The notes under the pieces: model-generated
The model's input: the letters and a program-made list of their open reading frames with translations, nothing else
What the model was told of the DNA's origin: nothing
Database searches by the model: none
Position numbers and translations under genes: made by a program
From: Ephydatia muelleri
Lineage: Eukaryota; Porifera; Demospongiae; Spongillida; Spongillidae
Length of the DNA: 64,000 nucleotides
Assembly: GCA_013339895.1 (NCBI GenBank)
Contig: JABACO010000022.1
Coordinates: 5,146,610-5,210,609 of the forward strand
Reading direction: 5' to 3'
Shown here: in pieces, positions 35,657 to 46,062 of the stretch
Numbering within the stretch: position 1 is the stretch's first letter
How the letters are laid out: the number at the start of each line of letters is the position of its first letter

Positions 35657-38600
35657 ACGTGCGTGCGTATGCGTGTGTGTATGTGTGTTTGAGGTTTGAG
35701 TAGTTTGCAGTAGGGTACAAGTGATTCTCTGTCTAACCTTTCCTACCAGATCTCCCAAAGCCAGGAGAGTGAGGAGAGGGCTGTGAGGGAGGAGAAGGAG
35801 AGGGCTGTGAGTGTTCTGCAGAAGGACCTTGCAGGGCAACGGGTCAGCTGACCTAGCGAGGGGTGGGGTGGGACGAGGTGTCATGGTTTCATCTTGTGCT
35901 AGGCTTCAGAGGAGACCCGTCTCCGTGCCAGGGCTGAGAGAGAGCTAGAAGAGCTGAGAGTGAGGTTGAGTGGAGAGCTGGAGGAAGAGAAGAGTCGGGT
36001 TGTGAAGGCGCATGACGGGACAGTGCAGGATCTGAGGGAGCAGTTAGCCTCAGAGAGGAGGGAGGTGAGGACGTCCGAGTGTATTGTGGAGCAAGATAAG
36101 GGTTGTTTGTGTGTGTGTGTATGCATTGGATGTGTATGCGTACACATACACTGTGTGTATGGCCATTGTACAGTATGTACATTTATTTATGGGTGCAGCT
36201 TGAAGCTCGTTTGCGAGAGGATCATGAACAACACAAGCAGGAGCTGAAATTGTGCCACGAGAAGGTATATATGGCCTCTCCTGTTTCCCCACCATCTCTT
36301 CTATTAAGCGCCCACCTCATCCTTGCATGATGGTGTAGGGTAGATTAAGGTATGTTCGCCAGGGAGGAGTGTTCGCCACCCTTCACTTTAAACGCGGCGC
36401 CGAACCTTACCAAACGTTTGCATCTCTCGGCACAAGATGAAATAACACTACATGGGGTCTATCTGTATGTGCCGAGAGATGAAAACGTTTGGTAAGGTTC
36501 GGCGCCGTGTTTGAAGTAAAGGGTGGAGAACACTCCTCCCTGGCGAACATACCTTAATCTACCCTACATATGCTGCACATGTGCGTTGTATGTGTCTTGG
36601 TAGTGATTCATATGTGACTAGTCAACATGAGGGGCCTATTGTGCATGCATGTACATTCTGAAGTTTGCCCTGGCACTTAATTTGTTCATGAGCTGTGTCA
36701 GTTGAACATTGCACTATGGGATAGTAAGGTCAACAGCAGCTATTCTGTTATTGCTGTTGCATTATTGCTGGACAACCACCTGTTGTGTTCTGATCAGACA
36801 CTGAAGGCACATTTTGTGCTACTCAATCAACAGAAGCTACGGTTTGATATAAACGGCATTCAGTCTGTTAGGATGTCATTTGGTTAAAATTGCCATTTGT
36901 AAGCAGATGGTATTCTCGGTAGTGTACTGCAAGCCTGTTCACATGTGGTCTGATAATGTACAGTTGTGTGATTAACTGAGTACATACACGATACTTATCA
37001 CAAGTGTACACAAAAGCATTATTAAAGCTTTGTGGTACCACATGCTGTCAGCTAATTTAGTGTGTTTTAAAAGGCTTTGCAAGACTTGGAGAAAGAGTTG
37101 GAAGTGGCCCACAAGATGGAAGAAGGGAAGAAGAGGTGCGCGTGGGAGGAGACACAAAGACTTGCACTGGAGGTTTTGCAGGCCCAGGTGTGTGGGTGTG
37201 GCAGGAGAGGGTATGGTGAGGGACATGGAGAGGAACATTGGGAAGGACATGGGGGGGGCGGGGGCATGGGGAGGGGTGTGTTGGTATGTGAGTACTGACC
37301 TGTATGTTTCTCTTAAAACAGCTTGGGGAATCTCTTGAAGCAGAGAAGACGGAGTTGACCAATCAGCATGAGTTAAAGATGGTCAGTGGTGATGAGCTGG
37401 TGGAATGAGGTCACATGTGGCAAAAGATGCACAGCATCATTCCTCACCCATCTCTCCCTCCCTCCCTCCCTCCCTCCCTCCCTCCCTCCCTCCCTCCCTC
37501 CCTCCCTCCCTCCCTCCCTCCCTCCCTCCCTCCCTCCCTCCCTCCCTCCCTCCCTCCCTCCCTCCCTCCCTCCCTCCCTCCCTCCCTCCCTCCCTCCCTC
37601 CTCTCTCCCTCCCTCCCTCCCTCACTCACTCTCTCTTTCTCTCTTCCTCTCTCCCTCCTCCCTCCCTCTCTCCCTCACTCTCTCTTCCTCTTCCCTCTTC
37701 CTCCCTCCTCCCTCTCTCTCTCTCTCTCATGTGTAGCTTGAAATGAGAGCAAAGTTTGATGAAGAGATGGCTGGAGAGAGAAGGAAGGTACAGTCTCTAG
37801 GTGTGTATGGCAGTCTAGCAATGACGGTGTGCATGGGCGTAGCTTGAACTGCAGAAACAACAGCTGGTCAGTGAGCATGTTGGAGAAATAGCTTCCATGA
37901 AGAAGGTGAGGGCACTAGCAGCCATCATCACATTGTTGCAACCACCACTGCTAGTACTGTACTGCTGCCTACATGTACTGTACCATCACTGTCACACTTC
38001 TACTGTACCATCACCATCACACTTCTACTGTACTCCTGCCTACATGTACTGTACCATCACTGTCACACTTCTACTGTACCATCACCATCACACTTCTACT
38101 GTACTGCTGCCTACATGTACTGTACCATCACGGTCACACTTCTACTGTACCATCACCGTCATTACTACTGTACTATCACCGTCACTACTACTGTACCATC
38201 ACCGTCACTACTACTGTACCATCACAGTCACACTTCTACTGTACTGTGACTTACATGTACTGTACCATCACCGTCACTAGTACTGTACCATCACCGTCAC
38301 ACTTCTACTGTACTGTGACCTACATGTACTGTACCATCACCGTCACACTTCTACTGTACCATCACCGTCACCACTACTGTACCGTCACCGTCACTACTAC
38401 TGTACCATCACCGTCACTACTACTGTACCATCACCGTCACTACTACTGTACCATCACCGTCACTACTACTGTACCATCACAGTCACACTTCTACTGTACT
38501 GTGACTTACATGTACTGTACCATCACCGTCACTAGTACTGTACCATCACAGTCACACTTCTACTGTACTGTGACCTACATGTACTGTACCATCACCGTCA

Positions 38601-41600
38601 CACTTCTACTGTCACTTCTACTGTACCATCACCGTCACACTTCTACTGTACCATTACTGTCACTAGTGCTACAGATCATGAGACTATTTCATCACTGTTA
38701 CATAGCATAATTGCACCATCATCACGCCACCACCACCTCTTGAATGACTTGCTCAATCATAAAATGCCTTCTTGTAGAGGCATCAGGAGGAAATGGATAG
38801 GCTGACAGAGGAGTGTGCAGCTATCAGAAGAGACATGGAGCAAAAAAAATGCCAGCAGGTTAGGAGGATGGGGACCAGGCTGTGAGGGTGGGGACTAGGG
38901 ATGGCATTTTAGAATGGGGACCAGTAGGTCAAGATGGGGACCAGAAGGTTAGGATGGGGAACAGGGAAACCAGGCCATTAGGGCGGAGACCATGGGTTGG
39001 AATGGGGACCAGAAGGCTGGTATGCGAACCAGCAGGAACATGTGTTACCAGCAGGAACATGTGTTACCAGCAGGAACATGTGTTACATGTCAGTAGCAAT
39101 GTTTTTCAATGGCATGCCTTCTCCACAACCCCATAGTCATGCTTGCCTCAATTTGTCCGTCTTGTGGTCTATTAAACCATAAATCCACATACTCTGTGGT
39201 CAGTAATGGCATTTAGTCCATCAACCTGTGGTCTGTACCTAATCGAGGAAACCCTTGTTCTCACACTCCCAGGCGCAGCATATTTGTTTTACTAGGCATT
39301 TTAAAAATATGCCTGGTAAATAAAATGTTTATCCAGTAAAAGTGTGTATGAAGGGGGAGGGGAGGAGGCCATGAAAGGATCCACGTGTGCTTCGTGTGCT
39401 GTACACAGCATACATGTTATGCGTGTAGTGTATGATGTGATGTGTGTTATGTGTGTAGTGTGTGATGTGATGTGTGTTATGTGTGTAGTGTATGATGTGA
39501 TGTGTGTTATGTGTGTGGTGTATGATGTGATGTGTGTTATGTGTGTAGTGTATGATGTGATGTGTGTTATGTGTGTGGTGTATGATGTGATGTGTGTTAT
39601 GTGTGTAGTGTGTGATGTGATGTGTGTTATGCGTGTGGGTATGATGTGATGTGTGTTGTGTGTGTGGTGTATGATGTGATGTGTGTTATGTGTGTGGGTA
39701 TGATGTGATGTGTGTTATGTGTGTGGTGTATGATGTGATGTGTGTTATGTGTGTGGTGTATGATGTGATGTGTGTTATGCGTGTAGTGTATGATGTGATG
39801 TGTGTTATGTGTGTAGTGTGTGATGTGATGTGTGTTATGCGTGTGGTGTATGATGTGATGTGTGTTAGTGTGTGGTGTATGATGTGATGTGTGTTATGTG
39901 TGTGGTGTATGATGTGTGATGTGTGTTATGTGTGTAGTGTATGATGTGATGTGTGTTATGCGTGTAGTGTATGATATGATGTGTGTTATGTGTGTAGTGT
40001 ATGATGTGATGTGTGTTATGCGTGTGGCATATGATGTGATGTGGTTCTTTTGTTGCTCAATAGTCTGTAGCAAGACATGAGGATTCAACTGGACAGACAA
40101 CTGGCGCCAGTGGTCACGCAGAGCAAGAGAAGGCCTTGGGCAGTCGGAGGTTAGCGCAAAATGGGTAGGTTAGACGAGCTAACAATGGAATTAGTGGTGG
40201 CACTATAGACTAGTTGAGGAAGTGGTGGTGGCAACAATCAAGTTTGTAGTCTCATGGTTGCTTGTCTGCCGACATACCCACTCAAGATGCTGGGTCATGT
40301 GCAGACGTACCCACAGATGTACCCACTCAAGATGCTGGGTCATGTGCAGACGTACCCACAGATGTACCCACTCGAGATGCTGGGTCATGTGCAGAAGATG
40401 CTGGGTCATGTGCAGATGTACCCACTCGATGGTGATCATGTGCAGATGTACCCACTCAAGATGGTGGTCATGTGCAGATGTACCCACTCAAGATGGTGGT
40501 CATGTGCAGACGTACCCACAGATGTACCCACTCGAGATGCTGGGTCATTTGCAGACGTACACATATCGAACTTAACAATATAAGTAATGATCCGTGAAGC
40601 AATGAGTCCAAATAATGCACACTCTGCTACGCTTTGTAATTTATCAATATGCATAATAGAGTACACCAGCCATTCCCATGAGAGCTACAGTGTAAGTGGC
40701 CTCCTCTTAGCCCTGTTTCTAGAAATATGGTGTGTTTGTTAGGAATGCAAATAAGTGTGCATTGTACATGTATGTGTCGTATTGTAATGAGGTGGTTGTG
40801 TGTGTGGGGGCTGGAAAGTGTGTAATGGACCCTGCCCTGCCATTGATTGCACATTGCTCTGTGCTGAGGTCACTGGGACATTGAAACTCCCACACTTTGA
40901 GCTCACAGGTGTGTCTGTAATCCATTGTAGGTCTTGTGAGGTCATGGAGGAGGAAGAGGAGGAGGAGGAGGAGGGGGGAGGATGGGGAAGAGATGGAGGA
41001 AAGGAGAGACTTGGAGGAGGAGGGGCTGGGTACAGAGCCACGCCCACTGGAAGGTGCTGTTAGTACGCTGAGACAGGAGAATGCTTTGCTTCGCTTGGAA
41101 CTGGGCAAGCTACAGCAACTGGTTGAAGAGAAAGCGCAGATTGGAGGGTAAGATAACAGTCTGTGCCTTCAAGAAGGGCAGGGTGGTAACTAATGAAATA
41201 GGCTGTAACTAAGGAACGGGAGGTAGTAACTAAAGAAAGAGAGGTGGTAACTAAGGGAAGGAGGGCTAATAACTAAGGAAAGAAGGTATCAGTTAAGGGT
41301 AGACTCATCTTCAATGATGTTATTGAAACTCGCTTCATGCGTTCTGTGTAATTGAGAACATGGACTTGGTATTTTGCATTTTGTCAGGCACAGAGTTGAG
41401 AAAGAGGAGATGGCCCTCCATTGTCCGCCATCACATGATGAGGGGGCAGGGCACCTGGGGAAGCAGGGGAGCTGCAATGGGCGTGGTCACAGCGATGAGT
41501 ACGCACATGGACTGCAAGGGGATCGAGATCGTCATGGTGGAGATGGGGGTGGGCACCCTGAGCATAAGTATGTTGTGTGTTTGTTTATTTTGCATATTGG

Positions 41601-44600
41601 CTAATCTTATTGACTAATGTATCAATGGTTGATTTTTATTGTGTTCTTAAAACAAGAGATGATTTGTCAGAATCTTCTCATAATCACAGCATACTTCCAG
41701 TTTGTGTTGTACTGAACGTAGTGTGTACATGTATATGAATATGTGTGTATTGTATGTACTCAGTTTTTTGTTTGTGGTTTCCGTTTTCTGCTTGTGTATG
41801 CTGTGTGGTGTCAATGTTACATGTACATTCGGTGTACAAAATGGTCTGAATTAGCACATGAAGTACTCTTCAACATGATATTGGGTGACAGCTGTGAAAG
41901 GAATTGATCATCATTCTCAGCAATTTGTACTTCAAAACTGATTAGCTAATATAAATGACTGACATATTTGAAATAGTTCATAATAATTATTACACATTAT
42001 AGAGTGGCCAACTAACACTGTATGTATTCTATCTCTTTTGCCATTCTATATTATTTTTTTGTGAGCGAGAGCTCACACTCACAGCCTTGCTTCACAGATA
42101 ATTAACCTAAAAACTAATTTTTTTGCTTGCTTCCATCCTCATGGTTACTCTGTAGGTGCATCCCATATTCCTGTACTTTTTAAAGCCATCTGCTCACTTT
42201 TGTAGGTTTGATGGAATGCATATACCTGTGGTCATAGCATGATGGAATGCATGTACCTGTGGTCATAGCATGATGGAATGCATGCAGACTTTGCATTCTT
42301 GTGTTTTTCTGTTTTTCTGTTTGTTTGTTTGTTTGTTTTAAAAGAAGGGTGGATGCATGCATGCAGCATAGGATGAGCATGTTGTCTATTGTTCTCAGAA
42401 CTAATCACGATCCTGTCAGCATGGAATTGATAGCTCAGACCAAGGAATTCCTTAGAAGACAGCATCAGGCGCTCCACAACGGCCAGAGGACCGCCTCCAA
42501 GGACTCCAGTACAGAACAGAAGGTGAGCCAGTTTATTCTGTGGCTATGTCGAACTTTCATTCATTGAAGACTAATAACACCATGCAGCGCAACCTTAAAC
42601 ATCTACAGGCTATCCAGTCAAGACTTGAGGAGGTAGGATTGCTTGTTGCACTTATGGCATAAACATGGACTCAATTTGTCACCACGGTTACCTGTAGGAG
42701 GCAACAATTCTTCAGAATATTGAGCGAAAACTGAATGCCAGCCATTACATGCCCACTGCTGACGATGATCGTAGTGCATCCTCTGTGAGTTCAGCGCATC
42801 TTGTCCTCAATGGAATGCAGGTGGATTTGTATGGGGTACTGTGAGCTACAGCCAAGCAACGTAAATGTTCGGGCACATAGTGTATGTATCCAATACATGT
42901 ACGTATAGGATAACCACCGTCTTTCTGAGGCATAAAATACAATACAATAGTGTGCTCGGATCTTTGTTCAGTGTGAGATGAGCATCAGGTGCAATGGATC
43001 GGTACAGGTTCTTGTGAGTGAATCCCTTCAGGGTGTAGCCAGTGTTCTAAGGGAGAACACCTGCATGTGCTGCTATCTGATTTCATGGGTTTATTGGAAT
43101 GAGATCAGCGGATTTCAAGGTTGTTGTGCACCTGTGGTCATAGCATTCCCTCCATTTGTCTGAGCGTACGTGTTGCTGAAATTGAGTTAGTGTGATATAG
43201 TGTATGTAACTCTTGACAACGAGTATATAAACATGTGAAACTTCTGTGAGCAGATTTTAGATGTGTATAAAGTTACTGAATTTTCTTTGCAAACTCTGCC
43301 CAAGGAAAAAGACCATTGCATAATATGCATATACATGTAGGTAGTTAACACTTTCACGGGCAACAGAGCAATATTGGGGCAACAGGGCAGTATTGCACTG
43401 GCAGATGCTATACTAAAGCCACTTTGTTTATCTTAACCATTAACACTTTTGTAATGCTGGTCATATTAGGGTAAATTGTTTACAAACTACATGTCAATTA
43501 GCCTGCAACGCGGAAACACTTATTTTGCACTATGTTTATACCGCAGTAATTGGGAAGAGCGAACCATCATCTAACGTGCATCAACATGTACGGGTTGGAA
43601 GTCCATTGGGGTATCATCAGAAGCGTAATAATAAAATGTTATACAAGTGATAATGACATGCACATGTATCTGCATCAGAAAGTGTTTTATGCACAACTTC
43701 TCATGGCCCTGAAATGTTTACTGTATCAGAACCATGTTATGTTAAATTGCACTTCCTCCAACTGTTGGACTGAACCAGGATATGGATGCATATTTCTGTG
43801 TGTGATAACAACCACTCCACTGCAGGCACACAGCTTGGACCACGAGGCAGGATCCCAACCAGATAGCCTCCACCTCAGTGACATCCCCTCCCCAAAAGGC
43901 TACCTCCCCAAGCTGAGGCAGCACTTGGAGCACCATCACCGCCATCACCACAAGCACAACCGCATGTCAGCCCATCATGATCACCATGACAACACACCCA
44001 AGAGGCACGCAGGTGTCCAAGATGGTGGCAGCAGTGATGGAGATGAGGAGGGTGACACCACTGTCACTGATGACCTCACCAAACCACACTTTTCAAAGAC
44101 GACCAAAAAAATACTTGCAGGGAAGCAGGGCAATGAAAGGGAGGACATAGTTTCTTCTTTACTGTCGATGAACAGGGAACTGGTTGAACTGCTCAACAGA
44201 TCTGCTCACAGAGGTGCGGGCGTGGGGGTGTATCCCATCTCTGGGGATGTGGGGATGGTGGGTTACCCCACCCCCGTCGGCCGTAGCCACACAGTCACAC
44301 CCAGGTAATGTATTGCAGTACGTGCACACGTGTGTGTGTGTGTGCATGTGTGTGTGTGTGTGTGTGCCCACATTCATGTATAAGTATAAATTCGGCATAC
44401 CCCCCCCCCCCCCCCCCCCCTTCCAGATTAAAATCCTTTTTCCTGTGCCATTACACTTTAGGTGGGCAGACCCTGTGAGGCATCCTGATCCAATAGACCA
44501 ATATCTTCAGCCAAAGTACAGCACACATTTAAGTACGTTTGCACACTTTAAATGATCATTTCCTCGTAACACTTTGTGTAGTGTTGCACGGAACTACCTT

Positions 44601-45948
44601 ACATTTTCTGTTGCTCAGGGAAGGCAAAAAAAATCAGATACTATCAAATGCACCTGAACTGAATTGTGAATTGTGATAGTGGGGTTGCTGTGGGGAAAAA
44701 TAAATATAATATAATTGTGTATATATATATATCCCCACAGAAAATAGTACTCGATCACTGAAGTGCAGTGTTGTTAAGCATCCCTTTTGAGCATTAATCG
44801 CATCTGGAGCACAAGGCTCTTTGTAATTACAATTGCCGCCATATTTGTTTATAGGGGTTGGAAAGGTTCATAGTACCCTATAAACAATATGGCAGCAATT
44901 GTAATCTCTTGTAATTAATTTATTCTTTAAATAAATTGAACAGTTAAAAATTGGTGTCATTACAAATGTGATGTAACTACCTGTAGCATGGAATGTGCTG
45001 ACCTGCACAGGAATGCATGAGGTGGGAAAGAGAGAAGAATGAAGCTGCATGTATGCATGGATGTTACAGTAATACAATCCAACTTCATGGGGTAGCAGTG
45101 ATGGTGCCAAGTATGATTGTTAAGCCATATTTAGGGTGTAGCTTTAATGCATAAATGTTTGGGTATGTCAATCTAACGTAACAGCTTTTTGTGAACTACA
45201 CACAGTAGTGCATGCTTTGGGCTTTGCAATAAGGTTATGGGCATAGCTATAATCGCCCATGTTTCATTTTTTATCTACCACTGACAGGCAGCATTTGAAT
45301 TATTATTAGTGTTTATACGTACAGGAGTGGCTGACACACAAGCAGTGCAGTTAATGCATAGTGCGTGTAATAATGTATTACACGTGCAATATATACTACA
45401 TCCACTACATTTTAATGTGCAGTGTGCACAAATTAGCATGGGCATGCAGTCACACTAGGGTGGGTATCATGTGACTACTGATGGGGACAATGGATTGATT
45501 CGTGTGCATGTAACGGCGCTTGTTTCCAGCCCCAAAGCAAATATTTTGCACAGAATGATGGCTTGATGGCATGGGGATAAATAAACGTTCTCCTATTTAG
45601 GGCAGTTACTGTATGAAGAAGCTGATAACATCGTATTATGTATGTGTGACTAATTTCTGTGCTTAGGTGCACATTCACAGACACAGCCACTACAGACAGT
45701 TGATTCATCCACTCTGAGGTATGTTAATTGAATGCAGAAGGTGTCATCTTTGATCTATCCTATCCTATGACGACAGACCACCTCCCATGCCCTCATCCAA
45801 GGCACCAGTAAGCACACAAGAAATGTTAAAAAACCAGACAGACTGGTTGAAGGAGTTCCAACAAAGTGTCCCTCTATCATTATCCGCAAGAGATTCACAC
45901 GGCAGTAGCAGATCTTCAAAAACCCTTCCTTTCCACAGACCAAGATGA
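22097..45948 (+). CDS. CEP164: Centrosomal protein of 164 kDa, 28 exons, 1461 aa
   Basis: CEP164 sits on the distal appendages of the mother centriole and is needed to dock the basal body and start cilia. Exons: 22097-22181, 22241-22352, 22589-22727, 26787-27263, 29924-30085, 31970-32038, 32248-32463, 33889-34484, 35103-35156, 35213-35480, 35750-35842, 35903-36064, 36199-36264, 37074-37187, 37322-37381, 37737-37787, 37843-37905, 38778-38858, 40064-40164, 40941-41147, 41388-41567, 42399-42522, 42588-42632, 42698-42784, 43826-44304, 44462-44532, 45667-45718, 45777-45948. Phases fit throughout; total 4386 nt. Residues 14-66 ([28 protein letters not shown]) and the WW domain (W63, W85, P88; [14 protein letters not shown]) match the family. 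Then come a Pro/Lys/Ser-rich region (113-271), an acidic run (about 377-393), 8-residue PEKPGHVN repeats (about 433-575), coiled coils (about 620-955 and 1020-1058), a His-rich part and a C-terminal [16 protein letters not shown] block. Human CEP164 is 1460 aa. Extra phase-0 exons between 22727 and 29924 could be missed. The acceptor of exon 20 is uncertain. Confidence 0.92.
22961..23862. repeat. 20-bp minisatellite, about 45 copies, CEP164 intron 3
   Basis: Unit GGAAGGTTCTGAAGGGTATG, almost without length change. Variation is mostly at the end of the unit (TACG, TAAG, TATG, CAAG), giving a readable variant order along the array. Degenerate units extend left to about 22796. Confidence 0.97.
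24530..24740. repeat. Degenerate 30-40 bp repeat, CEP164 intron 3
   Basis: Repeated TGCATCATTTGAGGTGTGCA and TTTAAAAGCCATGTATCATT modules in about six diverged units. Confidence 0.8.
24865..24992. repeat. (GT)n/(CATGTGTG)n microsatellite, CEP164 intron 3
   Basis: TG repeat regularly interrupted by CA or CATA, with a slightly longer period of 18-26 bp. Confidence 0.9.
25731..26448. repeat. 25-bp minisatellite, about 29 copies, CEP164 intron 3
   Basis: Unit GACCTGATGTGTCTAGTGTA plus 4-6 variable bases. Two kinds of unit (TGTCTAG or TGGCCTAG) and three linkers (GAACT, GGACT, GGG) alternate, some in blocks that recur, as in a higher-order repeat. Confidence 0.95.
27265..27562. repeat. GT-rich repeat with about 60-bp period, CEP164 intron 4
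   Basis: TGTGTG runs alternate with TCTAGAGGATGTGCAAGTGT modules, about five units. Confidence 0.85.
27880..28172. repeat. GT microsatellite and a two-copy direct repeat of about 58 bp, CEP164 intron 4
   Basis: GT/ATGTGTGT repeats to about 28075. Then two nearly identical copies of a block containing CTATGTATGATAGTGAGGGG at about 28078 and 28128. Confidence 0.85.
28282..28631. repeat. 25-bp minisatellite, about 14 copies, CEP164 intron 4
   Basis: Unit contains GTCCAGACTAGCTAGTGCTT followed by ATCGA. Copies are nearly identical, two of them two bases short, so the array looks recent. Each unit holds the palindrome CTAGCTAG. Confidence 0.97.
28738..28970. repeat. (TGTGACTG)n and TGTGGCTG repeats, CEP164 intron 4
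   Basis: GT-rich microsatellite with 8- and 18-bp sub-periods. Confidence 0.9.
29361..29477. repeat. Poly-G run facing a poly-C run (possible hairpin)
   Basis: About 31 G at 29361-29391, then about 50 bp, then a run of about 24 C followed by about 10 A, inside CEP164 intron 4. The two runs can pair. Such runs often mark collapsed or mis-sized sequence. Confidence 0.85.
31310..31485. repeat. About 30-bp repeat, 5-6 copies, CEP164 intron 5
   Basis: Units built on GGAATAGCATCATGGGGTAT plus GACCAGGGT. Confidence 0.85.
32542..33507. other. CEP164 intron 7, AT-rich
   Basis: Long AT-rich stretch between the acidic exon and a 36-bp repeat. Nothing coding is seen. Confidence 0.5.
33508..33681. repeat. 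36-bp minisatellite, about 5 copies, CEP164 intron 7
   Basis: Unit contains CAGTAGTTGTCAGTAGGTCC followed by AATAGCCAGGCCACTG. Close copies, about 200 bp before exon 8. Confidence 0.95.
33919..34350 (+). repeat. 24-bp coding minisatellite in CEP164 exon 8 (about 17-18 copies)
   Basis: Unit AAGCCTGGACATGTTAACCC plus TGAG. In the CEP164 frame it encodes PEKPGHVN, eight residues per unit, with no stop in any copy. Synonymous and conservative changes dominate (GGA/GGG, CCT/CCC, GTT/CTT), and copy-number changes keep frame. Confidence 0.93.
34871..35085. repeat. About 47-bp repeat, 4-5 copies, CEP164 intron 8
   Basis: Units hold TGTACTGTATCGTTGCTGTA, then CTCTACTGCATCACATGATGC, which contains the palindrome GCATCACATGATGC-like core. 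Confidence 0.9.
35600..35692. repeat. (GT)n microsatellite, CEP164 intron 10
   Basis: About 27 TG dinucleotides and then a degenerate GTGC tail. Confidence 0.95.
36334..36568. mobile_element. Foldback element with about 85-bp inverted repeats, CEP164 intron 13
   Basis: The ends TGTAGGGTAGATTAAGGTAT and the reverse complement at 36549-36568 begin arms of about 85 bp that match almost fully (TTCGCCAGGGAGGAGTGTTC, CGGCGCCGAACCTTACCAAA). About 65 bp lies between the arms. TA dinucleotides inside the ends could mark a TA target site (element starting GGGTAGATT). No coding capacity. Little divergence between arms suggests a fairly young insertion. Confidence 0.85.
37449..37735. repeat. (CCCT)n microsatellite and CT-rich tail, CEP164 intron 15
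   Basis: About 40 near-perfect CCCT units, then CTCTCT/CCTCC low complexity up to the ATGTGTAG acceptor of exon 16. It forms an oversized polypyrimidine tract. Confidence 0.95.
37960..38660. repeat. Composite minisatellite, CEP164 intron 17
   Basis: Built from CTACTGTACCATCACCGTCA modules mixed with TGACCTACATGTACTGTACC modules. Longer blocks of about 200-250 bp recur, showing higher-order duplication. Confidence 0.95.
39417..40040. repeat. 30-bp minisatellite, about 20 copies, CEP164 intron 18
   Basis: Unit contains ATGTGATGTGTGTTATGTGT followed by GTAGTGTATG. Variants GTAG/GTGG and TATGTG/TATGCG alternate. Ends about 25 bp before exon 19. Confidence 0.95.
40265..40562. repeat. About 45-bp repeat with shorter derivatives, CEP164 intron 19
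   Basis: GATGTACCCACTCAAGATGC and TGGGTCATGTGCAGACGTAC modules, about seven units of mixed length. Confidence 0.9.
42215..42285. repeat. 30-bp repeat, 2-3 copies, CEP164 intron 21
   Basis: Unit TGATGGAATGCATGTACCTG followed by TGGTCATAGCA. Confidence 0.85.
44826..44905. repeat. Short hairpin, about 30-bp arms, CEP164 intron 26
   Basis: The arm ATTACAATTGCCGCCATATT (44826-44856) pairs with 44876-44905, one extra base and one or two mismatches, with a loop of about 19 bp. It could be a tiny foldback element or a structured RNA segment. Confidence 0.75.
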
Positions 45949-46056
45949 ATATGTCACCTTCTATGTTTCTTGTCAATATTCATGTCTTGCTTTGTCACAT
46001 CAGCTGTTGTATTGAGACGTCATATTCTGCAATCATCACTCTTTTGCGTATATCAA

Positions 46057-46062
46057 AATAAA
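46057..46062 (+). terminator. AATAAA polyadenylation signal of CEP164
   Basis: AATAAA about 110 bp after the CEP164 stop, followed within 10 bp by an A-run of about 13. Confidence 0.65.

Noticed and set aside
39344-40100. Cys/Met/Val-rich frames resembling small secreted peptides
   Set aside because: Products of GT-rich repeats; same for the frames at 21170-21608, 24743-25136, 27242-28293 and 48975-49437.
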